DNA from: Lentinus brumalis | Lineage: Eukaryota; Basidiomycota; Agaricomycetes; Polyporales; Polyporaceae | Direction of reading: 5' to 3' | Assembly (NCBI GenBank): GCA_001792895.1 | Contig: MARA01000028.1 | Location: 124,001-188,000, forward strand | DNA length: 64,000 nucleotides | Shown: piece after piece, positions 46,523-59,670 of the stretch | Layout: the number at the start of each line of letters is the position of its first letter | Numbering within the stretch: position 1 is the stretch's first letter | The notes under the pieces: model-generated | The model's database searches: none | Told to the model about the DNA's origin: nothing | Seen by the model: only the letters and a program-made list of their open reading frames with translations | Translations under genes and position numbers: made by a program

Positions 46523-49500
46523 CTATGAGTACACCTTGAATGACTTCTGGTGGTTCGGCGTAATGATGTCCGAGTTGCGCCGGGTCGGGGCCGCGGAAGC
46601 AGGGCTTTTCTGGCTGCCAGGGATTGCGGACATGGACTGCCGCCGCGACGGGCCTTGATTCTGGGTCTTGAGCTCGTCCAACGAGATGCCCAGCATCTCG
46701 CACAGCTCCTTCTGCGCTTGTACCATCGCACGTAGGTCTGACGACGGTGACTCTGCAAGGCAACGTATCAGCCTCAAGGACAGACAATACCCGAAACCGG
46801 ACATACCCATCGAGCTCCGCGTGCCGAAACCAAGGTCGAAAAGATCACGGCGAGTGGGGATAGGCGGTACGGGAGGGATCTCCTCGCCACCACTCGGACC
46901 CGACCACACACCAGGGGACGCGGCACCACTGTACCGATGGTTGCTGCTCGTCGACGACCGATGACTGCGCCGGTACATCGAGCGCAAGCCCGCCTTGGAG
47001 GCACGCTGGCTGTTCTTCCTTGCGACCGTGACGCGGCTCGACCTCCGGCTGAGGTTGCCCTCCTTGTTGTCTTTGCTCCCGCTACTCAGCGGGCCAGGAT
47101 CTGTCATGATGCGCTCCGTGAAGTCGTCGAACTCCTGCGCGACCTCCTGTGCCTCGCGCCACGCCTCGTCGCGCTCGGCTTCGAGCGTCGCCACCGTTTC
47201 GCGCAGCCGCTGCACCTCCCGACCTGCTTCAAAAAGCTCGAGTTCAGCTTCCGCAATGCCATCGCGAGGGCACTCCGCTGGTGCACGTCCCGGAGATGGT
47301 TCAGCTGCGCGAGCTGGTCCGTCACCGTGTACAAGTCCTCCGCAGTCTGGTCCAGGGTCTCCGTCACGTCGCCAAGCTCCTCGAGCATACGGCTCACCGC
47401 CGCGCCCTGATCCGCAAGCTCTCCACCATCCGCAATCCGACTGGCATTCGCGAGCAGCGTATTCCGCTTGCGCACCCCAAGCTTGTACTTCGTCTTCAGC
47501 TCTGCAAGGTGCGCCTCCATGCGCTCGATCTCTGCGGGAAGGTCGTAATCGAGCGTTTCGAGGGGAAGGATGCGGATAGCCGATGCGTCTGCAGATTGGC
47601 GGATCGCAGTGGAAACGATATGCTGCAGTTGCTGCGACGTCAGTGTCCACTGCGCCGCCTCCATCGTGAGTCCGCGGTATTCGACGCGGGTCGGCTGGAA
47701 CCTGGGTGCCGCGTGCGACATCATCGACATGATGCGCTGGTTGCCTGTGCTAGGACCTGCATAGTTGCTGACCGACGATACCGAGCCGGCGCGCAACCGC
47801 GCCGCGTCTCTGGTGTAGCTCGGTTTACGTGGTCCTGCTGGGACGTTGACCGGGCGAGTCCGCGTGACGCGCTTGCTTGGCGTGGAGTCCGGAGTTCCGT
47901 GCGTCGCTCGCAGAGGGGTATTGGGCGGCGGGGTATATCGGGTGTCGCACCGCGCGCTGGAGGGGCGGGCTGCAGGACCGGAACTGGAGGCGTACCTGTC
48001 AAGGGGATCTGGGGAACAGGCGGTGTCGCACTCCTAAGCTCCTCCATGTACGGTGGCGGAGGGTGCTCCACGCTTATTGAGGAGGCATGAGCATCGAGCC
48101 TCGAACGGCCAGGTGCCGGCGAAGACGGTGTGGACGAGTTCGGTGGCGAGGGGAAGGGAGAGAGGGAGCGTTTCTGTGGAATCGAGCTCTGCGAGGACGA
48201 TCCTGCCTGTAGATGGGAGCTTGACTGGAAGCTCGACCTCCCCGACTGAGAAGAGTCCGCAGTGCCCGTCCGGCGCTGGGTTTGTGTCTGTGGGAGGGGC
48301 GATGGCGGCGGCGGCGGGTCAAAGGTTGGGGCGTATGAGGGCGGGGGCGAGCCTAGCGGCTCGTCGGGATTCGTCACCGAACGCATGCGACGATGGGAGG
48401 AGGCCTCCGCAGCCTTGGCGTGCGCTGCTGCAGACAGGTTTGAGTTCGAGTTCGAGTTCGCCGGCGAAGTTTGAGTTTGACTCTGGGCTTGAGCCTGAGC
48501 TTGAGCTTGATTCTGGGTTTGACCCTGACCCTGGGCAAGGCTCCCGTTCCGTGAATGAGCCTGTGCATTCGTCGACAGCGAATCGGACCGATCGCGCGGA
48601 CGCTGCGGTGCTGGTGCCTGAGGGGGCGGTGGCGCTTGCTGCATCGCGAACGTACTAAACATCGTGCCGCTCGTCGGAGGCTCGGGAGCGTAGAATATGT
48701 CGAGACCGCCCTCGAAGCCACACTCTGCTCCTCGATGGCCGTCAGTCGCTTGATGGCGTTGGGCACGGCGGACGCCGAGGAGTCCATCGATGCGCGCGGA
48801 CTGTCGGGCTGAGATCCAGCGCTCTCGCCTGTCAAGGGCGGCGTTGGAGGGACCACCCTCGATGACCGCTGGTTGCTTGGCTTCGAATACACGCTCCCCG
48901 ACATGCGGGATGCAGGCGCGCGCTGTGACATACGCATAATGTCCAACACTCCGGGTGCGCGTGTAGTCGTCCCCCGGGAAGAGTTACGGTCCATCGACGT
49001 GCGCGAATTGTTCCCAGGCGGGGAGGCGAAACTTCCCGACCACAAAGGTGAGAAGGCGTTGGGAGTCTCGGGGAACGTCTGACGGTCCGTTAGGGTCGTG
49101 GAAAACATCGATTCCCCGCTAGAGCTGTGTGCGGGCGTTGGGACCGAACCAGTATCTTCTGACCGGCGTCCGAGTGGGAGTGGCGGTGGGGGCCCTGTTG
49201 CGCGCTGGCTCGCGATCTGTAGCGGGAAGTTGTCAAGCAGATCGGGCGAGTCGACTGGAGTTTCGGCGTTGGGGAACGAGCCAAAGCGCGCGGACGTGGG
49301 TGTCGGGTTCGGGACGTTCGACATCATCGAGGGTTGCGGAGACGGCGGAACGAGAACGGAGTTCGGGCGCTCGCCGATAGGGAGTAGCACAGACGGCCGT
49401 GAGGGCTGCATGCCGCCGCGGGGCATTCCAGTTTCGGAGATCGTTCGGGTGACAGCGAGTCGTCCGTTGGTAATAGCGAACGCACCAGACGAGCGCATGG

Positions 49501-51235
49501 TCCCAGGCATCGCGGCGTTGGGCGCAAGTCTGTCTTTGCGCGGGGTATCCTTCGTCTTCGCGGCACCAGCGGGCTCTGTTGAAGCGCGAGTGTGGCTTGA
49601 TCCCTCGCCGGTGCCCAGCGATGACGAACTCGCATTGCCCTCCGTGTTGATGCTCCGCTGCGGTGCAACAGAGTTGGCAAGCGAGCGTGTCGATGCGGAT
49701 GCATTCGACGCAGTGGATGCTCCAGGACCCTGCCCGAGGAACACAGGAGTGTTCGGCAAGGAGGGCGCTGGTGACGACGCCTCCGAGATGGGGGAGATGG
49801 GCGGCAAGCTCATCCCTTGCTCGCGCCGCAGCCTCCCTGTGCTCTTGGGGCGCCTGAGTTGAGGTTGCGCAACGAGCTGGTCGCTATCGCCCGTGTCCAA
49901 GGCCATTTTACCCATGGTCATGGAATCCATGCTTGCGCGGGAGGGGATGCGTGGGACGGGAGGAACGGAGGATGATCGCGCGCTGCCGGGCGATCCGACA
50001 CTCGCGCGTCGGTCGCGAAGGTACACGCTGTTGTGCAGGGGATGCTCTCCCCGCGGCAGCGTCGCAGAGTCCTGACGCGTCGAAATACCTGACTTGTATT
50101 TAGATTGCCGCGACTCACTCGAGAGAATGAACTGCTGCGCAAGACTTGTCCCTGATATCGCAGAGTTCATGTCGTCGGTGACAGCTGAAGAGGGACTGGG
50201 AGGTCGGCTGCCTTTCGTTGGGAGCGGGGGAGGGACTGCAGAGTCAACGTTGGTCGAGTCTTCGGGCGAGGACCGCTGCACTTTGATCTTGGAGCTCGTG
50301 ACATTATTGGGTATCTTAATCGGGGAAGGAGTCGGTTTCCTGATCCACTGGTACGCGCTCTGCGCGGCGTCGGTCAGGTCCGTGAGGAGGAGATCTAATA
50401 TACTCACATCGTCGCCCCCATCCTCAGAACCTCTCCGCGCGTGATGAATCGACGTATCAACAAACAACCGATTCGGCTACTCATAACGATGTCAGCAGCG
50501 TGCTATGTACGAGCCGCGGTCGAAGGGGGACGCACCTCGAGCTCCTCCCTAATAGTCTCTTCCGGAGTAGAACGGGCCTTTGAAGACGACGCGGCACCAG
50601 GGAAGTCGCGACCACCGTTCGGTAACGACACGTTACGCTTGGGTGGTGTCCGATTCTCTGGCTGCGACACGATGCTGGGCGGCATCCATGACTCCGTAAA
50701 GGATTCACCTGCGTTGTGTGTGAGTTTGAATATCAAGGGTGCCGTGCCTGAGAGGCTGAGGCCAACGGTATGAGTCTCCCTCCGCCTATGTCGACTCTGG
50801 TCGACCTTCCAACGCACGACGCATCCATAGGTCGTGTGAAGCGGATGGCCAGCTCAGCGAGGGTCATGGAACAAGCGAGACCAGCCACCGACGTAGCCGA
50901 TCGTGCCCCCCTCGGCGTCTCTCGACGCGTGCCGGAAACGACATCCTCCTCCTCCTCCACCATGTCGACCATGACTGCAACAACTCACCTGTGTCGAAGC
51001 TGAGCTCTATCTGCGGAGAAGTGACAGATTGCTCTATGCTCGTCGAAGGACCGCGCCCATCCGGGAACGCCGCGCCGAACGGACCCTTCTCATTGATCTC
51101 TACAATCTCCGGCGACACGAAGGATGCTGGCGACGGTGGTGACTGGGCGCGTCGGATGCTGGCTGCGATAGTCGAGAACTTGCGGCTCTGTTTGTTCGTC
51201 TTGCGCTTGGAGGAGTTGAAGACATGAGAAAGCAT
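46523..51235 (-). CDS. Uds1 (up-regulated during septation) domain protein; four apparent frame breaks
   Basis: Read leftwards from ATG 51235 (MLSHVFNSSKRKTNKQSRKF). N-terminal blocks: MTLAELAIRFTRP, FKLTHNAGESFTESWMPP and DDVSILDLLLTDLTDAAQSA, then a very long Ser/Pro-rich disordered middle. The middle ends with a Q-rich tandem run (QAQAQAQAQSQTQT). The Uds1 helical domain follows at about 47660-47240: WTLTSQQLQHIVSTAIRQSA, LPLETLDYDLPAEIERMEAH, GVRKRNTLLANASRIADGG, LGDVTETLDQTAEDLYTVTD and a coiled coil REVQRLRETVATLEAERDEA. The C-terminal coil is LRAMVQAQKELCEMLGISLD, stop at 46523. Four frame changes, near 50762, 48718, 47930 and 47231, are each cured by one added base and restore family-like sequence (for example IPLGLSLSGTAP, GFEGGLDIFYAPEPP, NSSFFEAGREVQRL). 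I read one gene of roughly 1,300-1,400 residues. The domain name is recalled from the family; a septation or cytoskeletal role is inferred. Confidence 0.78.
48474..48535 (-). repeat. degenerate hexamer tandem repeat coding for Q-X dipeptides
   Basis: On the coding strand CAGGCTCAAGCTCAGGC-type hexamers encode QGQTQNQAQAQAQAQSQTQ in the Uds1 protein. Such in-frame hexamer runs can change length without breaking the frame. Confidence 0.8.
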
Positions 51236-53654
51236 GGGGAATGAATCACGCCCAGGAAGAAGACATATAACGGGGTGCGGCGAAGAAAGAGGAAAGAGAA
51301 GAGCCGTGCGCGGGTGCCGTCAGCGACGGGGACGACGACGACGACGGGCAAAGGGAAGTGGATGAGGGAAGGAAGGGGAAAGGAGGTATATTCAAGGACA
51401 TGGCCATCAGCGACAGCTTGCGACCATCATCGCAGGCGCTCCCCTCCCTGCTGCCCCTGCCTTTTCCGGGGGCTGTACGGCATCCCGCCCTTCTTCTCAC
51501 AAACGACCATCCGTCCTCCCGACACGAGCGCGATATTCTGCTGACAGGATCTCAGGCATCCTTCAACGTTTGACGAACGATAGATGACATGGCGCAGAAG
51601 ATGCCAGCAGACCCACTTGGGTCGGGCAGCACCTCGAAATTCAAGTCCGCGTACCAGTTGCCCAGGCCCCCACCAACTGAGCCACCGTCTCTGGAGTCTG
51701 TACTGTCGTCCATGTGCTATACTTGTGCTTCTTCTGCGAACGATGCAACGCTCTCACTGCGCCCGCGTCCACCCGAGAAGTCCTGCGTTCCAATGCAAAC
51801 CTGCGGGAGCTGTCGCTACCGCGCCCGACGGCCAGTGCTCCAAACTTCTACCTTGATGCGCCAAGGCGGCGATGTGTGGATGGATGGGCAGTGTCCGGCA
51901 CCCATGTGCCGAACAACCCGATGGTGATGTTCAGTATCGCTCTCCGCGACAACGTAACACCAAGAGCGCCCTCTGATTGGCCCTCTGCATATTACCACGG
52001 GGATCTGCAGCTAGGCTCAGCTTGGGCCGATCCGAGAAGACCTCGCGGGAGGTACGCGGACTGCATTTCAAGTCCAAGAGCCGGTGCCTTCGTATAGCTT
52101 TGTATCGTCTCCGACCAGCCCTTTGATGCTCCGTAGACCATCTGTATCGTATCTCCTGATTAACTCTGGATGGCTCACGATACAGCGCTTGGAGGCCCTG
52201 GTGCAAGGCGCGTGTGCAGCTCACCGTGCATCGCCCACTGCGACGAACTGTACACTTACGAGCCCGCCATTGATCCCATCAGTGTTAGCTGTACCGGAGC
52301 ACCGGTCTCGCCGTCAACTGTGGTACGTGCGCATCCTTGTGCGTTCTGTCGATTTTCTTCCTTCATCCTCAATGGCTGATGACATGCGGTGCGGTACTGC
52401 TGCCGCTCTGAGCTGACCCACCGATGTTCACGACGTCACCATACCAAACCACCCATCACCATCTTAGGCGGCTGCACAGCCACAGAAGGAGCAAGTAAGA
52501 ACCTCGATCATCTTTGCCTGTACTTCTCGCTGGTTAAGCTGAGCTCTCACCCCCAGTATCTAATGAGTAGAGCCATTTTGCATAGTGATGGGCAACGAAA
52601 CGGTGGATGCGCACAGCCCATGTCAGGCAACAACGCGCAAACCCCGCGCTCTCCCTCGGTCATGCTTCTTATAATGATTCTCCTGCTTCCTGGCCACCAG
52701 ACAATTGGCCGATCTGCTTCTCCCCATGAAGCATGCTCTAAGTTAGGAAATGACGCATTCCATTTCCTGTTCCCCGCTAGCCAGCGCTACCCCTTACGTG
52801 GTCGACGATCCTCGCCGCCGTACAGGGTCCTCGCCGCCCAGTCACAGTGCCTTTTGAGTGGTTAGCGCCAGATACTAGTAGGGGAACCTATGACCAGTAC
52901 CAGGGACAGACCAGGTACAGAACCCGGGTCTGGCACGCCATCCACGCCTCGAGGTGCCTGTATGTCGCGCGGGTGTGACACCGCATGCAGGCGACGTCAG
53001 GGACTTGGTGGTGGCGTGATATCATACTGCGTCTAAGAGCCCCGGGGCGACTGCGGCGACAACAATGTTTGACTCTGCAGTTCGGACGCAGACTGCGAAT
53101 GCTCCTGCGGCATCTGACCGTGCGTTCGCCTCGGATTGCGGAAGTGTGGCGGTGGTGAATCTACGGTTCGCTCCCGAACACCAGCAGTCTGCTACGCTAG
53201 TATCATATGGTCATACCGCACAATCGCCTACATACGAGGCACAGGTCTCACTGATCCAGATTTATGCGCCTCTCGGCGGAGTCTCTCACACCGGACGTCG
53301 GTCCGCGTGGTATCTGACCGGACGGTGTCAAGCCCCGCTACAGTGTCGATGATCAGCGAGCGCCCTTTTCTCCCGTTGCACATTAATCCGACATGCCCAT
53401 GCACTTGGGAATCTCAGGACTTGTCATGCTCGACAGGTTGCTATGGATCGTAGGCGTCAGAAGCCGACTTGCGGATGGTGGCGGGATACACTACATCTCA
53501 ACATCTCTTCCGGAGCATTCGAGCGGCAAAACGAGATCGACCAACAGGCCCAGGTATACGATGACTTGGGGATCTAAATCAAGTACAAGGGAACCGTACT
53601 GGCAGTATCATACACGGACACGACCGTGTCAAAGTAACCAAGATCCCGCATAAA
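51236..53654. other. 2.4 kb region without supported gene
   Basis: The left part is the Uds1 promoter and 5' leader, purine-rich. A 112-codon frame at 51589-51927 and several others have no motif, no splice partner and mixed codon use. Weak similarity in wording to the DUF6593-like exon 1 near 53480 is not convincing. No repeats were recognised. Confidence 0.45.
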
Positions 53655-56110
53655 CTACCTCCAGAAGTCGACATCGCATGTCCGCATCCCGTACATCCGC
53701 CTCAACAACCGCACAGCCTGTCGCCCGACCTGGACGTCATGGTCCTCCCTCTGGCTATCTCGGTGGCTGTCATGTCGGCCGCGTCCATACTCCGAGTCCA
53801 CATCCGCGCGCTGTCTTGCCGACGTTCCGATGCCGACCATGTCGCTCAGCGCAACGACAAGCCCCGGAGAAATTGCTTGCTTGTCACGACACGCCAGTCC
53901 GAGCACTGCCTGTGCGCATTCGGCGAGCATGGCAGTCGTCGGGCGACACTCTGCAGAGCGGGACACTGGCATTGACAGGAACCCCTCGAGGTCCTCTAGT
54001 ACCTTCAGGACTGCGGGTCGGACGGAGGTGTACTCATTGTGGGGATCTGGCGAGTCGGTGCCCCGTACATCGTCTGTCGCTGCCGGCTCCGCGTACAACG
54101 TCATGTCAGAGTTTGCACGCGACATCTGTTCCTTCTTCTCCTCGCCATCCAGGAAATAAGCCAAGGGAGTCGTCCCTCCGTCTCTGGCCGGATCAGCCAC
54201 AGACGGCGACCTGCTGGGGTTCCGTGCGAGAACCGCTGAGGCGCGAATGACCATGTTAGAAGCCCTGACGAAGAGATACGGCGCGTTCTCCAACCGCATC
54301 TGCTGGCTGTACGCGCAGAACGCGGTGATACCTGCGAGGAACTGACGCTCAGTGCTTCCCCCGGTGAGATGAAGCGTACAGGAAGCACGCACAGTTGGGA
54401 CCCACAGCCTGGAAGCGCGGGAACAACTTGAGCATCAGGTTGACGGACCGTTCGCGGACGAAGCGCTCTGGTGTCGAGCGGCCAACCTCCGTGTCCAGCG
54501 TCCCTGCGAGCACTTCAAACACCCTGCGGAGCAGCGCAGACGTCTGCGTCTCAGATCCTGATTCAGCTGGAGTCGCGTTTGGCTTCGCTGGCGCGGGGAT
54601 CGCGCGCACGAGCCGGTGCATCGTCATGAGCACCCGCCGACGCGCGTCGTCCTTCTCGTCCCCAACCTCCTCGTCGGCGTCCTCATCAAGTTGTCCCTCG
54701 CACTTCCTGGCCGCGTTCAGTCTGTGCAGAACGTCCAGGAGCAGGTGCATAAGGGTCAAGGTGCCCGTGTCCCCATGCCCCGCATCCAGGCTTCGCGCGA
54801 GCTCCCAGTAGGGCATACCGTTCAGCACTCTCGGCGCTCGACGTAGGAGGATGCGGTCCACGCAGCGGAGGGCCGCGCGCGGCGCGATATCGCGCAGACA
54901 CGGGCGCACGACGGCATGCAGGAACGCATCGTCCATGAACATCGCGTCCGCCCCCGCGAGCGTCGCGTCGTCGAGCGCCGCAGCCGTCCGTCCGGTCTCC
55001 GTAAGGAGCTTCTCGCGCTCCTTCCAGGTGGAGTACGTCCGCACGAGGGACAGACGGTGCAGCCAGGCGTGTATGATCTCGGAGAGGCGCGACGGGATTT
55101 GCGTTGCCAGGTCGAGCCTGCTCGCGAATGGGTCCGGCGTCGCTGCGCCATGCGGCTGGGGCTGGGCGGGCGCAGTGGCGGGGTGGTACAGGCTCGCGTA
55201 GTACCGCGATGCGAGCGCACCTACGGAGCGCTTGGTGGACTGCGCGGCGATGCAGACGACCCATGCTTGCGGGGACTTGTATGGGCAGCTGGGGAAGAAC
55301 GGAGGAAGGAAGCTGGCCGTGGTCACGAACAGCATGGAGACCGAGACGATTGCAGTGGCCACTATCGCGACGACGGGGTGCAGCGTCCACAGGAGGTCGA
55401 GGAGCCCAATGAAGAACAGCAATAACGACGCTTGCAGGAGGATGGGCAGGCACATGATAATCTCGGGGACGCACCACCTGCGCAGGCCTTCATACCGGTA
55501 CTGTCGGATGCGAATGCTTTCGCGAGAGATGTTGGAGGAGCCGGCCAGGTACTCGCGCAGCCATTGCTTCACGAGAAGCCCGAGCGACGCTGAAAGCAGA
55601 CTACAGACCAGGCTCGAGAACCACATCGTATTCAGCCGCACCGCAAACGCCGTGGGTTTGAACGCCGGAAGGCGAGCAGCATCTGCAGGACTCGTGGAGT
55701 TGACAAAGTTCTGGTTGACCGTGAAACTGTTCAGCTGCGCCGAGATTTGTGTCAGGATGGCGGTCACGGAGTCCTCCGGTTGCTGCTGGAGAAGCTGGTA
55801 CGCCTCGATGTTGAATGCGGTCAACACAGCAGAGAACAGGCCTGCCTGTTAGGATCCGCGGGGGCCATTGACCAGTCAGTGGGCGCCGCAGCACGGAGGG
55901 CGGTGGACAGCTCACAAATACCAGGAGCGTGTCAATCTCCTCCTTCCAATCCTGGATCATATCCTCGTCGTAATCCCGCAGCGCCTTCGCACATGCCGCC
56001 CATGCCTCTGAACTGTTCCAGATCGAGAAGGCCTCCCGTTCTCCAGCCGCTGCAGGACGGCGTCGGTGAGGATGATACATCTGTGGGACCGTGAGATGCC
56101 CCCCATGCAA
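53655..56110 (-). CDS. DUF6535-type multi-pass membrane protein
   Basis: Read leftwards. Exon 1 (ATG 56110, or ATG 56078 after a CCCACAG) encodes FSIWNSSEAWAACAKALRDY and DEDMIQDWKEEIDTLLVF; splicing with a GTGAGC donor gives LLVFAGLFSAVLTAFNIEAY, the family's first membrane segment. Exon 2 then has LNTMWFSSLVCSLLSASLGL, LVKQWLREYL, PEIIMCLPILLQASLLLFFI, and IVATAIVSVSMLFVTTASFL, so four membrane helices in the usual arrangement, followed by a cytosolic alpha-helical region. A GTGCGT donor after AVGPN and an acceptor before ITAFCAYSQQM join the last exon, stop at 53655. DUF6535 proteins are abundant in Agaricomycetes and their role is not known. No frame defects. Confidence 0.85.
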
Positions 56111-56909
56111 TGCAGACGAGCTATATACACTGAATGTCAGAGTACAGCCTCACGTACTGTAGAACATCCGTTCCTTCTCTTGATGTGCTGTGCCTCGGGG
56201 AAGTCCGAGTCTACAGTTGTGCAGGGTCCGTTCAATGTGAAGCACACACTAGCTCGGCCTTGAAACACATAGAGGAGGCTGATTCAGCTTCACGACCGAA
56301 CGAGAAGACGTACGTACGTACGATACATGCGTACAGTTGCGAACAGCGATTGTCGACTGCGCGCATAAGCTGAAGAGCCAACTCCCATTGCACTGTCACT
56401 ACTACAGGATGTGTGAACTATACAAGAGGCAGGGCGCTACACGCGAATCGCGAATCTCGAGTCGTAACGTGGTACAGGACCATACGTTCATCTGATAACA
56501 TCCAGTACACGCACGGACGAGGATCGTGCAGGGCAAGACTGTGGACGACGTCGTCAGCAATCATTCGCACAGCATCCACAACACAAGAGGGAAGAGTCAG
56601 ATAAAGCGGGCTAGCCTGCCAAAGCAGACCGCCCGAAGGTAGCTGAGATAGGTTTCTGCAACGCAAGGAGACCCTTGCTAAAGCCAAATGCCTCAAACAT
56701 CATACGAAAAGTACAAGGGTGGCATGTACGCAGGCACGAGAATGACACTCACTGTTTGGACACACGACCTGCGCTTGGAGTCCGTCGCTAGATACATGGC
56801 TCGCGTTGGTTTGATATTCCAAGAGCAGAGACCACGCCGCGATGCCAATCGACGTTGCAAGATGTTGGTGCGTAGCTGGGGATGAGACTCGGCTACATGC
56901 ACCAACAGG
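56111..56909. other. intergenic region
   Basis: DUF6535 promoter side and 3' flank of the next minus-strand gene. A TACGTACGTACG run near 56309-56321 is the only simple repeat. No supported gene. Confidence 0.5.
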
Positions 56910-58036
56910 CTAGCCTTCTTCGGAGCGCATGCGCTTGGGGGATTCCACATCGACCTCAGAGGAGGCATTGCGCTTCTTATACGGTCCGCGTTTGCCTGGG
57001 AACAACATGAGTAGGTATGAGGAGGTCTCATGTAAGATCACGTACGTTTAACTGGCTGGACTACCTCCGAGGGCAAAACAGGCACAGCGAGAAGGTCGTC
57101 GTCGTGTTTGCTGAGGATCTTCGCCAAAGGTTCGTTCGAAGCGAGCAGATGCTCAGCACGGTGGATGCCTAGAAGTCAATCAGACCAAATCCATATCGAC
57201 CTTCAGGATATGCTTACCATGTGGCTGGCTGGGAGGATATATACGCGACATCCGCTCATGCACGGTACGTGCGATGCTGTAAGATAGACGTCAGTGACCC
57301 GTCGAAGGTATGACGCGCAACTGACTCACCTCGGAGTTACCACGCCATGGGCACAAGCAACATCAACAACCGTCTCCCAGGAAATAGGACGTACGCGATT
57401 CTGCATGCTCTTCTCGGCGGCAGGGACATGCGCAGAGACGAGAGCCAACACCCGAGCCAAGAACGCGGCGGCATCGGCGGTGAGTGCCTGCAGACCAAGA
57501 GACGACTCGGAGAGCGCTATCGTGTCGTCCGCTTCGTCGGATGTCGGGGGCAGATCCGGCGTGGAGGATGACTCGCCAGGCCCAGGCAAGGTAGTACCGA
57601 CATCGCGATGATGAAGAGGAACCTGACCTTTGGGGGATGCCAACACACACTCGGCGATATGTCTGACTTCGTCGGGCAGGCTCCACTCCGGAACATGCAC
57701 GTCGCCAGCGAGGAGCGGCCATCGCGTCCAGGTGTCTCGCTGCTTACCCTTGCCAGGCACTCGACTGAGGACTGGACTGGTAGGACGCGACGAGCCGACT
57801 TCTGAAGAGAAGTGCTCGGTGGGAGGAGGTTCCTCCGTCGCGTGCTCTTCGCGTTCGTCGCAGTCGACTAACGACACATCGTCTGACGGTGCAGGGGAAG
57901 AGCGTGAACCTTGGGTAAGATGCGTGGCGAGGTCGGCCGTCGCGCTGGTCCGGAGAGCGCGCAGAAGCGAAGAGTACTCGGTCAGCTCAGCATGGAGGGC
58001 GGTGGGGACTTGTGGTCGTTTCGACTTCTTCGACAT
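56910..58036 (-). CDS. uncharacterised protein with basic C-terminus
   Basis: Read leftwards from ATG 58036 (MSKKSKRPQVPTALHAELTE; an in-frame ATG at 58096 would add 20 residues). It continues YSSLLRALRTSATADLATHL, an acidic linker, VHVPEWSLPDEVRHIAECVL, another acidic Ser/Pro region, and a helical stretch (LQALTADAAAFLARVLALVS, ISWETVVDVACAHGVVTPRS). Small exons add IARTVHERMSRIYPPSQPHG, HRAEHLLASNEPLAKILSKH, DDDLLAVPVLPSEVVQPVKR and a basic KRGPYKKR motif, ending SPKRMRSEEG at 56910. All junctions keep frame. About 330 residues. The acidic segments and basic tail suggest a nuclear protein, but I do not recognise a family. Confidence 0.72.
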
Positions 58037-59016
58037 TGCGACAAAAGAGCTGGCAAGAGACGAAGTGCGCCAGGCGCTGGGGTTGAGGTCAATCACCCGC
58101 CGTGGGAACTTACGTCAGCAGAACTGTACAGTTGCCACACCCTGCCATATCCACGCGCCCGCGCCGCTGAGATCCGCAGTCCACTCCGTCACGAACCAAG
58201 TATGTCGCTATCGCCGTTGCCCTTGATCTCGCAGAACTAATCGTCGTCGTGCAGAATGAGAGAGAAGTGGAAGAAAAAGAGGTCTCGCAGACTCCGTCGC
58301 AAACGCAGAAAGATGCGGGCTCGCTCTAGTGCGTACTTTATCCCTCGTCTTTTCGCATTCCTCTCACACGACATTTCTCTTGCAGAGTAATCGCCCACTC
58401 GGCTACTAGGCTTGCAAAATAGGGATGCCATGCCACTCCATGCGGAGGCGCGTCATGAGCAGTCTATGCCATACTCTTCAACGTCGGGAGGGTCATGACA
58501 TCTCAGTCGCATCGCCTTAGTGCTGCGCGCCTCAAGTCCGAGGAGTGTGGCGTCTCGACCAGGTCACGACGTCGGGGCAGCTGTGAGGCACTGTAACAAC
58601 ACGAACTCATGCATGTCACTTGTATTGCAATGTACTACTTGCCGGCATCATATCCTCGTGTGCTCCAGTACCCAGTCCTCAAGCCTTCGAAGCTTCGTTG
58701 TTGGTCGTGTAACCTGTAAGTTCTCGAATGCGTTCCCCGCGAGCGATCCGCTGTACTAAGTGCCAGATTGTGTCATGTATGGGCAGTAATCGCAGTCGTG
58801 TCGACGACGACATTTTCTCCCGCCGGGAAGTCTTGCCCACCGCAGAGCTCACAGACTGTTGCTTTCCCTTCACGCCCACCTTGAAGCGGTACTGCGGATG
58901 TCACCTGAAGTCGCAGCAGGAGCACTGCACAGTGCACAGTGCACCTCTGCGACTGTGCCGCACCTATCCGGCCTGCTTTTAAAGATGCAAGTTTCGAGTC
59001 TGTTCCAGCACGATTC
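58037..59016. other. 1 kb divergent intergenic region
   Basis: Promoters of the flanking genes. No supported coding sequence, repeats or tRNA. Confidence 0.5.
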
Positions 59017-59670
59017 ATGATGCGCGTTGTCTTCCTGGGCAAGAAACCCTCCAACTCGTCCGTGGTGGATGCCGCCAATGGTGCACTGCTGTTCCAGATC
59101 ACGACGCCCGGTTTTCGCAAGCGCAGGATAACGATGTACGACCAGCAAGGCAACGCTGTCGGGATTTACCAGCGTCGCTCCTGGAAGTCTGACAAGGTCA
59201 CCTTCCGCGGACAGAGTAGGCGGTTGTCCGAGTGGATGCCTAAGAAGGGTTGGTCGAGGTGAGTTCTTCATGTAGCCCCTGGCTGCTGACGATCCCTGTT
59301 AATACATGCAGTCACAGCTCTCGCAAGCTCCTCGCTCCCGATGGACGATTCTACACCTGGAAAAAGAAGCTCTGGCGAAATTCCTTCGAGGTCAGTGCCA
59401 CTCCGTAGTCGTGGCCTTCTTCAAGTTCTTGCATCTAACACCAGCTTGCGATTGCAGCTGGTAGATCGTCACACAAAGCGGGTCGTGGCTACGGCGCGAC
59501 GCAAACGGCAGGGCACAACCGGATTCGTCTCCAAGCGCAGGATGGTCATCGACCTCCGGCCAGACATGGTCCACATGGTCGATGCGGTCGTTTTCTCATT
59601 CGCGATATGGGACCGGCTGCGCCGTCGCCAGGAGTCTGCCAGCGCCGCGTCGGTCGCGGCGGCGCCGTAG
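59017..59670 (+). CDS. DUF6593-like protein (copy 6, divergent)
   Basis: Exons 59017-59258, 59312-59390 and 59458-59670 with the family's phases 2 and 0. The start is ATG 59017 or 59020. Exon 1 encodes MRVVFLGKKPSNSSVVDAAN, GALLFQITTPGFRKRR, ITMYDQQGNAVGIYQRRSWK, DKVTFRG and LSEWMPKKGWSR. Exon 2 encodes LLAPDGRFYTWKKKLW. Exon 3 encodes VVATARRKRQGTTGFVSKRR, VIDLRPDMVHMVDAVVFSF and AIWDRLRRRQ. The hydrophobic C-terminal helix and the intron plan match the other copies, but the sequence is more diverged and more basic. Function unknown. Confidence 0.78.

Noticed and set aside
50900..50985. A ninth one-base frame break at the first Uds1 exon end
   Set aside because: A 68-base GT-AG intron starting at the strong GTGAGT joins the frames without any added base.
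53480..53640. Possible DUF6593-like exon remnant
   Set aside because: Only a few residues resemble the family and the frames are closed by stops; too weak to report.
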